In this document: positions 1 through 6,777 of the stretch, piece after piece
How the letters are laid out: each line of letters begins with the position of its first letter
How positions within the stretch are numbered: the stretch's first letter is position 1
Origin: JAOUEA01 sp031364965
GTDB lineage: Bacteria > Actinomycetota > UBA4738 > HRBIN12
NCBI GenBank assembly: GCA_031364965.1
Contig: JANLXF010000077.1
Span: forward strand, 1 to 8,175
Direction: 5' to 3'
Length of the DNA: 8,175 nt
The notes under the pieces: generated by a model
What the model saw: the letters and a program-made list of their open reading frames with translations, nothing else
What the model was told of the DNA's origin: nothing
The model's database searches: none
Translations under genes and position numbers: made by a program

Positions 1-2
1 GC

Positions 3-389
3 CGGTTCACGAACCCGCGCGCGATGAAGAAGGCCGGCGCCCCGGGGGCGTACGCGGCCGTGATACAGCACGTCGGGAGGACGACGGGCCGTCGCTATGA
101 GACCCCCGTGCAGGTGTTCCCGAGGGAGGGGGGGTTCGTGATCGCGCTGCCGTACGGGCTGCAGACGGACTGGCTGAAGAACGTCCTCGCGGCCGGCTCC
201 GCCACGATCGTGGCCGATGGGATCACCTACGCGATCGACCGCCCCGAGCTCGTCCCCACGGCCGAGGCCGCACCCGATCTTCCGGACAAGGAGCGGCGCA
301 CGCTTCATCGGTTCCACGTCGACCGGTGCCTGCGGGTGACTCGGACGGCGCGTGAGGAGGCATCGGCGCGAGCGGGTGTCACATCCTGA
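3..389 (+). CDS. Nitroreductase-family deazaflavin (F420)-dependent oxidoreductase, 3' part
   Basis: The reading frame is open to the left edge (it reads RFTNPRA before the first ATG at 24), so this is probably the C-terminal part of a longer gene and the ATG at 24 is internal. Counting from that Met, the fragment has the family's GR(T/S)GR loop (HVGRTTGRRYETPV, residues 16-29), a beta strand (GGFVIALPYG), then DWLKNVLAAG (49-58) and a short beta segment ending in ELVP. These match the Ddn-like/DUF385 split-barrel proteins, which use reduced coenzyme F420 to reduce quinones, nitroimidazoles or other electrophiles; family members usually have about 130-160 residues. The C-terminal tail is basic and shows no further domain. 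The substrate cannot be read from sequence. The SDR gene follows on the same strand after 54 nt. The family call is fairly sure, the exact role is not. Confidence 0.8.
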   Translation, partial: RFTNPRAMKKAGAPGAYAAVIQHVGRTTGRRYETPVQVFPREGGFVIALPYGLQTDWLKNVLAAGSATIVADGITYAIDRPELVPTAEAAPDLPDKERRTLHRFHVDRCLRVTRTAREEASARAGVTS

Positions 390-390
390 G

Positions 391-409
391 CCGGGTGGCG
401 GCTGCCCGG
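391..409 (+). terminator. Hairpin directly after the F420-type oxidoreductase
   Basis: One base after the TGA stop at 387-389, CCGGG (391-395) pairs with CCCGG (405-409). In RNA the stem can extend by two G-U pairs and one G-C pair, leaving a 3-nt loop. No T-run follows, so this would be a U-less hairpin terminator or a 3'-end stabiliser. The pairing is seen directly; the function is inferred. Confidence 0.35.
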
Positions 410-430
410 ATAGGTCAGACTGCGCGGGAC

Positions 431-439
431 GAAAGGGGG
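431..439 (+). promoter_or_regulatory. Ribosome binding site of the SDR gene
   Basis: The purine run GAAAGGGGG ends 4 nt before the ATG at 444. It supports that start, which also places the Rossmann beta-1 strand at the normal distance from the N-terminus. A very similar run (GGAAAGGGG) precedes the lipoprotein gene on the opposite strand. Confidence 0.6.
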
Positions 440-443
440 CCGG

Positions 444-1235
444 ATGAGACTCGAGCACAAGGTGGCGATCATCACCGGCGGCGGTTCCGGCATCGGCGCC
501 GCCACCGCCCGGCTGTTCGCACGTGAGGGAGCGAAGGTCGTCGTCACGGGCCGGCGTCCCGAACCGATCGCCGCGGTGGCGACCGAGGTGGGGGGCGTGG
601 CCGTCGCCGGCGACACCGGTGACCCGGGTCACGCGGCCGAGGCCGTGGCCGCGGCCGTCTCGGCCTTCGGCGGCGTCGACGTGCTCGTCGCGAGCGCCGG
701 AGGAGCCGCAGGGGGCTCGGTGGGCGACATCGACGACGACGGATGGCGCCGCACGTTCGACACGAACCTGCACGGACCGATGATGCTAGCGCGCGCCGCC
801 CTGCCGGCGATGCTCGAGCGAGGCGGCGGGTCGATCGTCCTTGTGGCGAGCGTCAACGGCCTGGCGGCGGCGCCGGACTCCGCCGCCTACGACGTCTCGA
901 AGGCCGGGCTGATCGCCCTGGCTCGCGCGATCGCGGTCGACTACGGCGCGCGCGGGATCCGCGCGAACGCGTTGTGTCCGGGTTGGGTGATCACACCGAT
1001 GGGCGACGACGCGATGGACGAGCTCGGCGCAGCGAAGGGGTTGAGCCGTCAGCAGGCGTACGACCTCGCCACCGTCGACGTGCCGATGCGGCGCGCCGGG
1101 ACCGCCGAGGAGATGGCGTCGTGCTGCCTGTTCCTCGCCTCGGACGAATCCTCCGTCGTGACGGGCACATCGCTCGTGGCCGACGGCGGCGGCTACGCCG
1201 TGGAACTCACGAGCAAGGCGTTCGCCGGCGGCTAG
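444..1235 (+). CDS. SDR family NAD(P)-dependent oxidoreductase
   Basis: A complete 263-aa classical short-chain dehydrogenase/reductase, the usual family length. The dinucleotide-binding motif TGGGSGIG is at residues 11-18. The second beta strand ends in TGRR (35-38) with no acidic residue, which favours NADP(H) over NAD(H). D57 is the usual adenine-contact Asp, and SAGG (84-87) replaces the common NAGG. The catalytic tetrad is intact: N108, S136, Y149 and K153 (YxxxK as YDVSK). The PG motif (CPGWVITPM, 178-186) and the C-terminal ADGG signature are present, so the enzyme should be an active soluble oxidoreductase acting on an alcohol/ketone pair. Substrate and pathway cannot be assigned; the closest functional labels would be 3-oxoacyl-ACP reductase-like or a generic alcohol/steroid dehydrogenase. 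It follows the F420-type oxidoreductase by 54 nt and converges with the protease gene 14 nt away. Confidence 0.93.
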   Translation: MRLEHKVAIITGGGSGIGAATARLFAREGAKVVVTGRRPEPIAAVATEVGGVAVAGDTGDPGHAAEAVAAAVSAFGGVDVLVASAGGAAGGSVGDIDDDGWRRTFDTNLHGPMMLARAALPAMLERGGGSIVLVASVNGLAAAPDSAAYDVSKAGLIALARAIAVDYGARGIRANALCPGWVITPMGDDAMDELGAAKGLSRQQAYDLATVDVPMRRAGTAEEMASCCLFLASDESSVVTGTSLVADGGGYAVELTSKAFAGG

Positions 1236-1241
1236 CCGCCG
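1226..1241. terminator. Perfect 16-bp palindrome at the convergent gene junction
   Basis: CGGCGGCTAGCCGCCG is self-complementary over all 16 bases and straddles the SDR stop codon (TAG, 1233-1235). As RNA from either strand it folds into a 6-bp GC stem with a CTAG/CUAG loop. Its place between two converging genes whose ends lie 14 nt apart suits a bidirectional terminator. Neither strand has a clear T-run, and glycine codons at the SDR C-terminus produce part of the palindrome, so the function is inferred. Confidence 0.4.
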
Positions 1242-1249
1242 CGCGCTGC

Positions 1250-2914
1250 TTAGACCATCACGACGAACGCGTCCACGTCGCAGCGAGGGTGACCCGACGT
1301 GGCATCGCAGTTGACCCAGACGCTATGGGGACCGTCGATCCCCCAACCGGAGCGCTGGATGACCATCCGGTACTGGGCGGTGGCCGCTTGCTGCGTCGCC
1401 GCGATCCCCACGCCATCGGTCGCCACGATGGAGGTGCCGAACTCCGGACCCTTGCTGCCCACCCAGGCGAAGGCGCGGCCCGTGAACGTCTTCAGGGCGG
1501 CGTATCCCTGCGAGGTGGAGTACCGCGAGGTTCCGTCGACGAAGTTCGAACCGGTCGCGGTGTTCCACGTTCCCGAATACGTCGGGACGGGTTGCGTGAG
1601 GCTGAACGGGCGGCCCTTGGACCACGCGCTGACGTGGCCCTGGGTGTCGGTCGCGCGTACGCGGAAATTGTACGGGCCGGCCGGGAACTCGATCGGCGTC
1701 GTATACGACCTGGCGCTCGCAACGACCGCAAGCGTCACCCAGGCACCGCCGCCGGTCCGCATCTGCAGCTGCTGGGACGCGATCCCGTCTGAGTCGTTGG
1801 CGATCCACGTCGCCATCACCCTGATGGTCTTGGTCGAGGTGACCACCCCCCCGGCGAACGAGAACATCGGCGTCGTCACCACGGGCGGACCTCCCACGGC
1901 CGGACTCAACCAGGACGAACGCGCGAGGTTCCAGTTCGCTTCCAGATACGACCCGCCCGTGTTCACCACGACCTGCGTCGCGTTGTAGTAGTCGTCCTTG
2001 CCGCAGTCCCAGATCGAGGTGGGGTTCACCTCGGTCGGGCAGAGATACTGGATCTGGCCCCCGTCGGTGAAATACGAGCCGCCGTCGTAGTAGCACATCG
2101 TGTCGTACTCATCGAAGCAGTGGGCGCCGCCCGAGGAATGCGGCGCGTTGAGTTGCACCGCGCCCAGGTTGTGACCGACTTCGTGCATGAAGGCCAGCGC
2201 GCCGTAGTCACCTGAACCGGGGTCGAGCTTGATCAGCGCGAGCTTGCCGATCGACCCGTCGTTGTTCGTGTTCAGCGCGGGCTCCGGTTGGGTATCGAAC
2301 TCGGACGAGCCCTGCCCGGCGTACGGGTACGCCCCTCCCAACTGATCTACGAACACCGCGTAGTCCATGTTCGCGTTGGTGAAGCCGAGCCTGCTCAACG
2401 ACGCTGCCAGATCCTCGAAGGTGTACAGACCGTCAGCCCCGATCGGGTCCAGCACCACGCTGGGGACGGCCACCGTGGCAGGGCTCCCGGTGCAGTAGAA
2501 GCGGTACTCCTGACTCCCCCCGGATGCCCGAAGCGCATCCGACGCCTGGGCGAGCCATCGGGGGATCAGCGCCCGGTTCGCGCTCGAAGGGACGCGGTCG
2601 CTCGGCACCCCGTACAAGACGCGGATGCGTTGACCGCCGGTGTAGTTCGTCTCGGTCGTCGTCTTGACGCAGGGAGCCGGAGCCGAGGGGTCGCGCACGG
2701 CGGCCTCCGCCCTACGGATGTCGATCGCCGTCGGAGCGGCGTCGGCTCCGTGCGTGCACAGATGCGATCGGGCGAACGCAACCGTTTCGAGCATCCCGCA
2801 TGGATCCGGCGGGCGTTCGGCCGACGCCGGAACGGGCATCAGCAGCGCGACCACGAGCACGAGGACGAGCTTCCTCACGGTGCGGTAGGCAGGGAGGCGT
2901 ACAGAGGAAGACAT
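1250..2914 (-). CDS. Secreted metzincin-like zinc metalloprotease with Fn3-like and C-terminal beta-sandwich modules
   Basis: A 554-aa protein with a Sec signal peptide: basic N-region (R6-K15), hydrophobic core 16-29, and a likely cleavage after ASA at residue 32. The catalytic motif HEVGHNLG (244-251) supplies two His zinc ligands and the general-base Glu. A Met-turn candidate, DTMCYYDGG, has M273. The canonical third ligand of HExxHxxGxxH is replaced by Q254, with H259 and H265 nearby. Residues about 345-438 look like an Fn3/Ig-like module. Residues 445-554 resemble a beta-sandwich module found at the C-terminus of actinobacterial secreted proteins (GTW start, WVGSKGPEFG, CDVDAFVV end) and may bind carbohydrate or cell wall. 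Several Cys residues (141, 266, 274, 292, 304, 536, 545) suggest disulfides outside the cell. The ATG at 2914 is preceded by GTAGGGTG and gives a good signal peptide. The gene starts 118 nt after the cyclase gene on the same strand, so it may be read with it or from its own promoter. The substrate is unknown. Confidence 0.82.
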   Translation of the reverse strand: MSSSVRLPAYRTVRKLVLVLVVALLMPVPASAERPPDPCGMLETVAFARSHLCTHGADAAPTAIDIRRAEAAVRDPSAPAPCVKTTTETNYTGGQRIRVLYGVPSDRVPSSANRALIPRWLAQASDALRASGGSQEYRFYCTGSPATVAVPSVVLDPIGADGLYTFEDLAASLSRLGFTNANMDYAVFVDQLGGAYPYAGQGSSEFDTQPEPALNTNNDGSIGKLALIKLDPGSGDYGALAFMHEVGHNLGAVQLNAPHSSGGAHCFDEYDTMCYYDGGSYFTDGGQIQYLCPTEVNPTSIWDCGKDDYYNATQVVVNTGGSYLEANWNLARSSWLSPAVGGPPVVTTPMFSFAGGVVTSTKTIRVMATWIANDSDGIASQQLQMRTGGGAWVTLAVVASARSYTTPIEFPAGPYNFRVRATDTQGHVSAWSKGRPFSLTQPVPTYSGTWNTATGSNFVDGTSRYSTSQGYAALKTFTGRAFAWVGSKGPEFGTSIVATDGVGIAATQQAATAQYRMVIQRSGWGIDGPHSVWVNCDATSGHPRCDVDAFVVMV

Positions 2915-2969
2915 GGGTCACCCTACCGCCCGTCGGTCGCGAAGGGGAAGGGCGCCCCTGCGCGGAGCC

Positions 2970-2975
2970 AGGCTA
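2970..2975 (-). promoter_or_regulatory. Candidate -10 box upstream of the protease
   Basis: On the - strand TAGCCT fits the actinobacterial TANNNT -10 pattern and would start transcription about 45-50 nt before the protease ATG. It lies next to a short inverted repeat, AGCGT-tcgt-ACGCT (2975-2988). No convincing -35 hexamer is visible 16-18 nt upstream, so this is a weak call. Confidence 0.25.
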
Positions 2976-3032
2976 GCGTTCGTACGCTCTGCCCGAGACG
3001 CGAGGGGATCCGCCGCGGTCGAGCCGTCGCCC

Positions 3033-4175
3033 TCAGGAGCCCTGCGGGGTGGACACGTTCGCCGACGGCTCGCGAACCGCGATCACGTTGAAGGCTGGGA
3101 TCGGCCGCCGGAACCCCTTGAGTATGAGCGCACCCACAGGTTCCACGTCGACCGCTTCCTCGACCTCCGCGTGGAGGCTCTGGGCGATCAGCACCTGGCC
3201 GGCCGTCGCTTCGTCGGCGAGCCGAGCCGCGAGGTTGGTGACCGCGCCGATCGCCGCGTAGTCGGATCGCCCTTCGAACCCGACCTCGCCGCACGTCGCG
3301 TAGCCGAGCGCGATGCCCGTGCCCAGATCGAGGTCGTACCCGCGCTTGCGCCACAACGGCGTGAGCATCGCCATCTCTTCGCGAAGGGCGCAGGCCAGTC
3401 GCACCGCCTGCAGCGAAGCGTCGGGGACCTCGTGGGGGTCGTTGAAGAAGAGCTGTACCCCATCGCCCTCGAGGAAGCCGACGGTCGCATCGAAGCGTCG
3501 CACGAGACCGCCGATCACCTGGTGGAACTCCCCGAGCACCTGCATCAGCTCCTCCGGCTCGACCGTGTCGACGAAGCTGGTCCACCCTCGGAGGTCGGAG
3601 AAGAGCATCGCGACCTCGCGACGATGGCTGCGGAGGATCGCGTCGTCACCGGACGTGACGATCGCGTCGACGAGCTGCGGAGAGAGGAACCGCCGGAGTT
3701 TCCGAACCCTCTCGAGCTCCACGACCTGGGTCTGCACCCGTTCCTCGAGCGTTCGATTCAGCTCGGTAAGCTCCGCGGCCTGCGACGTGATCGTGTCGTG
3801 ATAGCGCTTGATCCGCAGGAGCGACCGAACCCGTGCGAGCAATTCGTCCTGGTCGAACGGCTTGGCGATCAGATCGTCCGCGCCTGCCCGGATCGCCTCC
3901 GTCCTCTCCGACGTGCTGGCCGTGATCATGATCACCGGCAACATCGCGGTGTCCTCGCGCTCCCGGATCTTGCGACACACCGCGTACCCGTCCGGCTGCG
4001 GCATCACGACGTCGAGCATCACCAGGTCCGGCTTGGCCGACGCGACGAGCTCCAGCGCGTGGGCGCCGTCGGTCGCGGAGACGACGTCGTAGCCCCGCGG
4101 CACGAGCACGGCTTCGAGCAGCCGCACGTTCGGAGCCACGTCGTCCACGACCAGGATCCTTGCGTCGCCGCTCAT
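3033..4175 (-). CDS. Response regulator with class III adenylate/guanylate cyclase output domain
   Basis: A 380-aa two-domain signalling protein. The N-terminal receiver (about 5-122) has the acidic pair D11/D12, phospho-acceptor D55 in LVMLDVVMP, T85, and K105 in the KPF motif. A predicted coiled coil (about 128-160) leads into the RRFLSPQLVD segment typical before such cyclases. The class III nucleotide cyclase domain (about 186-366) keeps both metal Asp residues, D194 (FSDLRGWTSF) and D238 (EGDG), and the transition-state pair N314 and R318 (TNLAARL). The two purine-selecting positions are unusual: F234 where Lys is expected and A307 where Asp/Thr is expected, so cAMP versus cGMP cannot be called. 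It should act as a cytoplasmic homodimer that makes a cyclic nucleotide under phosphorylation control. Its ATG lies inside the previous gene's stop (4-nt ATGA overlap), with GAGGGA at 4184-4189 as ribosome binding site. The kinase two genes upstream is the obvious phosphodonor. Confidence 0.93.
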   Translation of the reverse strand: MSGDARILVVDDVAPNVRLLEAVLVPRGYDVVSATDGAHALELVASAKPDLVMLDVVMPQPDGYAVCRKIREREDTAMLPVIMITASTSERTEAIRAGADDLIAKPFDQDELLARVRSLLRIKRYHDTITSQAAELTELNRTLEERVQTQVVELERVRKLRRFLSPQLVDAIVTSGDDAILRSHRREVAMLFSDLRGWTSFVDTVEPEELMQVLGEFHQVIGGLVRRFDATVGFLEGDGVQLFFNDPHEVPDASLQAVRLACALREEMAMLTPLWRKRGYDLDLGTGIALGYATCGEVGFEGRSDYAAIGAVTNLAARLADEATAGQVLIAQSLHAEVEEAVDVEPVGALILKGFRRPIPAFNVIAVREPSANVSTPQGS

Positions 4176-4552
4176 CCGAGCCGTCCCTCGCAGTGCTGCC
4201 GAACGATCCGGATCAGCTCTCGCACGTTCACGGGCTTCGACACGTAGCCGTCGAAGCCCTCCGCCAGGAACCGCTCGCGATCCCCCCGCATCGCTTGTGC
4301 GGTAAGGGCGAGGACAGGGATCGTCGCCGTGCGCGCGTTCGCGCGCAGCCGATGCAGCGTTTGCACACCGTCGAGGTCCGGGAGCTGGATGTCCATCAGC
4401 ACGAGGTCCGGCGTGTGCTCAGATGCCATGTCGACCGCCTCGACGCCCGTCGTCGCCTCGAGCGTTCGGAACCCGGTCGCGACAAGGATGTCACGGAACA
4501 GCTTCATGTTCCTCTCGTTGTCCTCGACGACGAGGATCCGCTCGCCCGTCAT
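4172..4552 (-). CDS. Single-domain (CheY/DivK-like) response regulator
   Basis: A 126-aa stand-alone receiver with no output domain. All key residues are present: E10/D11 acidic pair, phospho-acceptor D54 in LVLMDIQLPDLDG, T84 in LALTA, and K106 in SKPV. The LMDIQLPxxDG and ALTAxAMxGD patterns resemble receivers that take part in phosphorelays with HisKA kinases. Both ends overlap neighbours by 4 nt: its ATG overlaps the kinase stop and its stop overlaps the cyclase start. Translation is therefore probably coupled and the three proteins made in related amounts. With no receiver on the kinase itself, this protein may be its detached receiver, a phosphate sink competing with the receiver-cyclase, or a protein-protein signalling output. 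It resembles the receiver at 6861-7235, including the C-terminal CEGR ending, which suggests duplication. Confidence 0.93.
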   Translation of the reverse strand: MTGERILVVEDNERNMKLFRDILVATGFRTLEATTGVEAVDMASEHTPDLVLMDIQLPDLDGVQTLHRLRANARTATIPVLALTAQAMRGDRERFLAEGFDGYVSKPVNVRELIRIVRQHCEGRLG

Positions 4553-6192
4553 GACGAGAACGAGCTCGCCGGCAGCGCGAAGGTGAAGGTGCTCCCGTGG
4601 CCGAGCTCGCTCTCGAGCCAGAGGCGTCCTCCGTGGAGCTCCACGAACCGTTTCGAAAGCGCAAGGCCCAGGCCGGTTCCCTCACGCTGCCCCACCCCTG
4701 TCTCGCTCTGCTGGAACTCCTCGAAGATCCGAGCTCGATCCTCGGGAGCGACGCCCGGGCCGGTGTCGGCGACGGAGACCCTGACCTCGCCGTTGACCCG
4801 CGTCGCGCTCACGTCGACCTCCCCACCGGCGGGCGTGAACTTCACCGCGTTCGAGAGCAGGTTGAAGATGACCTGCTTGATCCGTCGCTCGTCGCCATCG
4901 ACCACGTCGACCTCCGGGTCGGCGGCGAATGCGACGCGGACCCCTTCCTCCGTCGCGCGCTCGCGCACCATCACGACGCCGCGCTCGAGCGCCTCCCGGA
5001 GTGAGAACGGGTGGACCTCGAGCTCGACCTGCCCCGCCTCGACCTTGGAGAGATCGAGGACGTCGTTGATCAGCGAGAGCAGGTGGTTCCCGGAGAAGAT
5101 GATGTCGTCGAGGTACTCCGCCTGCTTCGGGTTGACGGGCCCCACCATCTCGTCGTGCAACACCTGTGAGAATCCGATGATCGCATTCAGCGGGGTCCGC
5201 AGCTCGTGGGACATGTTGGCGAGGAACTCCGACTTGTGCTGACTCGCCGCCTCGAGCTCGGTGTAGAGGCGGCGAAGCTCGTCGTTCATCCGGTTGACGT
5301 TCGCGCCCAACGCGCCGAGCTCGTCTCGGTTGTCGACCTCGACGCGGCCGGAGAAGTCTCCCGAGGCGATCGCGGCGACGCGGGTGTCGATCTGCTGGAT
5401 GGGCCCGATCAACGACCACGACAGGACGAATCCCAGCAGCAGAGCGAGCGCGATCGCACCCGCAGCCACGCCGATGAAGAGGGTCCGTGAGCTCGAGAAC
5501 GAGCTTTCGTTGTGGGCGATCAGCTCCTCGACTTCCGCTTCGGTCCCTTCCGCCAGGTACTCGGCGTCCTGGTCAAGTTCTCGAGTGAGCTGTTCGACGT
5601 GCGCTCGCACCGGCAGCATCTCGTCGAGAAGCTTCCCGTCTTCGAACGAGATCGTTGTCCTCTCGCCGTAGAGAGGGATGATCACCTCCTGGAGCAACCT
5701 CGAGAGCTCATCGGCCTTCCTCCTGATCCCGTCCAGGATCTTCTGGTCGTCTTGAGGAGGCGTGAACAGGAGCTGGTCCGCCGCCGTGCGGGCCCCGATC
5801 CGTTTGGCCGCGTCGACCGCGAACAGGTCCACGAGGAGCGAGTACGTCCCGCGGACCTGTGGGGGCGCGACATCGGGCCAGACGACGTTGAACTCCTTCG
5901 CAACGTTCACCGCCAGCACGCCGCGTAGGTGCTCGGCTTCGGCCTGGAGTTGGCTGTACTGGACGGCCCGCTCTTGGAGGGGCCCGACGCTCGCCACGAG
6001 GTCGTTCGACTGCCCGAGCACGAGTTGCCCCAACAGGCCGACCGCGACCAGCAACAGGGATGTGCCGACGAACGCGATCAGCAGCTTCGTCCGAACGTTG
6101 GCCGGCAGGCGCGCGACGACCCGGACGAGCGGATCGCCGATCCGTCGCCGTGCCTGCCCGGCCACCGGCGACTCTCGCTGTTCGTTCGACAT
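4549..6192 (-). CDS. Transmembrane HAMP sensor histidine kinase
   Basis: A 547-aa inner-membrane kinase. It has a basic N-terminal cytoplasmic stretch (1-35), TM1 (about 37-60), an extracytoplasmic region of about 175 residues (62-236) rich in predicted helix and acidic residues, TM2 (about 238-262), then a HAMP domain (about 260-312) and a short coiled coil. The HisKA domain carries the phospho-acceptor H329 in MSHELRTPLNAIIGFS. The HATPase domain is complete: N-box NLLSNAVKFT with N448, G1 DTGPG (476-480), F-box F490, and G2 GTGLGL (505-510). It should autophosphorylate on H329 and pass phosphate to the adjacent receiver and/or the receiver-cyclase. The sensor region has no recognised PAS, Cache or CHASE motif; a four-helix-bundle type is the best guess, so the ligand is unknown. 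The ATG follows the lipoprotein stop after 1 nt with no clear Shine-Dalgarno, which points to translational coupling. Confidence 0.95.
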   Translation of the reverse strand: MSNEQRESPVAGQARRRIGDPLVRVVARLPANVRTKLLIAFVGTSLLLVAVGLLGQLVLGQSNDLVASVGPLQERAVQYSQLQAEAEHLRGVLAVNVAKEFNVVWPDVAPPQVRGTYSLLVDLFAVDAAKRIGARTAADQLLFTPPQDDQKILDGIRRKADELSRLLQEVIIPLYGERTTISFEDGKLLDEMLPVRAHVEQLTRELDQDAEYLAEGTEAEVEELIAHNESSFSSSRTLFIGVAAGAIALALLLGFVLSWSLIGPIQQIDTRVAAIASGDFSGRVEVDNRDELGALGANVNRMNDELRRLYTELEAASQHKSEFLANMSHELRTPLNAIIGFSQVLHDEMVGPVNPKQAEYLDDIIFSGNHLLSLINDVLDLSKVEAGQVELEVHPFSLREALERGVVMVRERATEEGVRVAFAADPEVDVVDGDERRIKQVIFNLLSNAVKFTPAGGEVDVSATRVNGEVRVSVADTGPGVAPEDRARIFEEFQQSETGVGQREGTGLGLALSKRFVELHGGRLWLESELGHGSTFTFALPASSFSS

Positions 6193-6193
6193 C

Positions 6194-6700
6194 CTAGACT
6201 TCGAGGACGGCGGTGCCGCCGACCATGTTCGTGATCAGCCACTTCCCCTCGATGCGAGCCACGTCGAAGTCGGCGGTCGTGGTCGACACAACCTCGCCGG
6301 TCTTCACTTCGATGTAATGGCATTCGAAGTGCAGCGTTCCGCGGTCGCCGTTGATGGTGATCTCCATCTTGTACGCCGGGTGATCGGAGATCCACTCGTT
6401 CTCGGGCGCGAAGGGCGCCGCCTTCTCCAGCCAGAACGCTCGGATCTCGTCGAGTCCGGACGCGGTCACCCCCGGGCCAACCGTCATCGTCGCGTTGGGC
6501 GCGTACAGGCTCATCATCAGATCGATGTCCTTCGACGTCATAGAACCGTGGAAGTCCTTCTCGATCTGGTCGATCTCCCACATGTCCTGGAATCGTCGGG
6601 ACTGGTCGCCTGTCGAGTCGGCACCCGAACCGCTACAGGCGACGAGCACGACCGAGAGGAGAAAGACGCCGAGTGCGCCTCCGGTCACGAGCCTCCGCAT
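6194..6700 (-). CDS. NTF2/SnoaL-like lipoprotein
   Basis: A 168-aa protein with a type II signal peptide: R2-R3, a hydrophobic stretch (about 4-20), and lipobox LVAC with the lipidated Cys at residue 22. After a short Ser/Gly/Asp linker, residues about 38-166 look like an NTF2-like (SnoaL/DUF4440) fold. It opens with a helix (DMWEIDQIEKDF), then MSLYAPNATMTVGPG and a DEIRAFW helix, followed by alternating beta strands ending in GKWLITNMVGG. Such proteins can be enzymes, but many are small-molecule binders; no catalytic pair is evident here. It should sit on the outer face of the membrane. Its stop lies 1 nt before the kinase start, so it is the first gene of the tight kinase operon and may be a ligand-binding or modulating partner of the kinase sensor region. 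The start is supported by GGAAAGGGG 7 nt upstream. Confidence 0.85.
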   Translation of the reverse strand: MRRLVTGGALGVFLLSVVLVACSGSGADSTGDQSRRFQDMWEIDQIEKDFHGSMTSKDIDLMMSLYAPNATMTVGPGVTASGLDEIRAFWLEKAAPFAPENEWISDHPAYKMEITINGDRGTLHFECHYIEVKTGEVVSTTTADFDVARIEGKWLITNMVGGTAVLEV

Positions 6701-6707
6701 GTGTCGT

Positions 6708-6716
6708 CCCCTTTCC
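6708..6716 (-). promoter_or_regulatory. Ribosome binding site of the lipoprotein gene
   Basis: On the - strand GGAAAGGGG ends 7 nt before the ATG at 6700. It is the strongest ribosome binding site in the kinase operon, consistent with this being the first gene of the tightly packed set, while the kinase and the receiver after it lack clear sites of their own. Confidence 0.6.
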
Positions 6717-6777
6717 GCTCAGGCCGTCGGGCCGTCGGTGCCCGGCGATGTTCACACCGCCGAGCCGTTCCGTCTAG

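Noticed and set aside
24..26. ATG at 24 as the true start of the first gene
   Set aside because: The frame stays open to the window edge, and starting here leaves almost nothing before the conserved GRTTGR loop, whereas family members usually have an N-terminal helix there.
743..1792. A 349-codon open frame on the + strand across the SDR and protease genes
   Set aside because: It is an Arg/Gly/Asp-rich shadow running through two real genes on opposite strands and has no recognisable domain.
310..3154. A 16-base direct repeat (GGTTCCACGTCGACCG) at 310-325 and 3139-3154
   Set aside because: The two copies lie in unrelated coding regions on opposite coding strands, with no similarity extending beyond them. 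Chance plus shared GC-rich codon use is the simpler reading.
2913..4247. A 444-codon open frame on the + strand
   Set aside because: It lies antisense over the receiver-cyclase gene. Its product is rich in Arg, His, Asp and Glu with no fold or motif, as expected for the reverse frame of a GC-rich gene; the - strand product has intact receiver and cyclase motifs.
6744..6773. Possible ECF-sigma promoter (GGAAC on the - strand, as GTTCC near 6767-6771) before the lipoprotein
   Set aside because: The GGAAC -35-like box is present, but no GTT/GTC -10 element is found at the expected 16-17 nt spacing.
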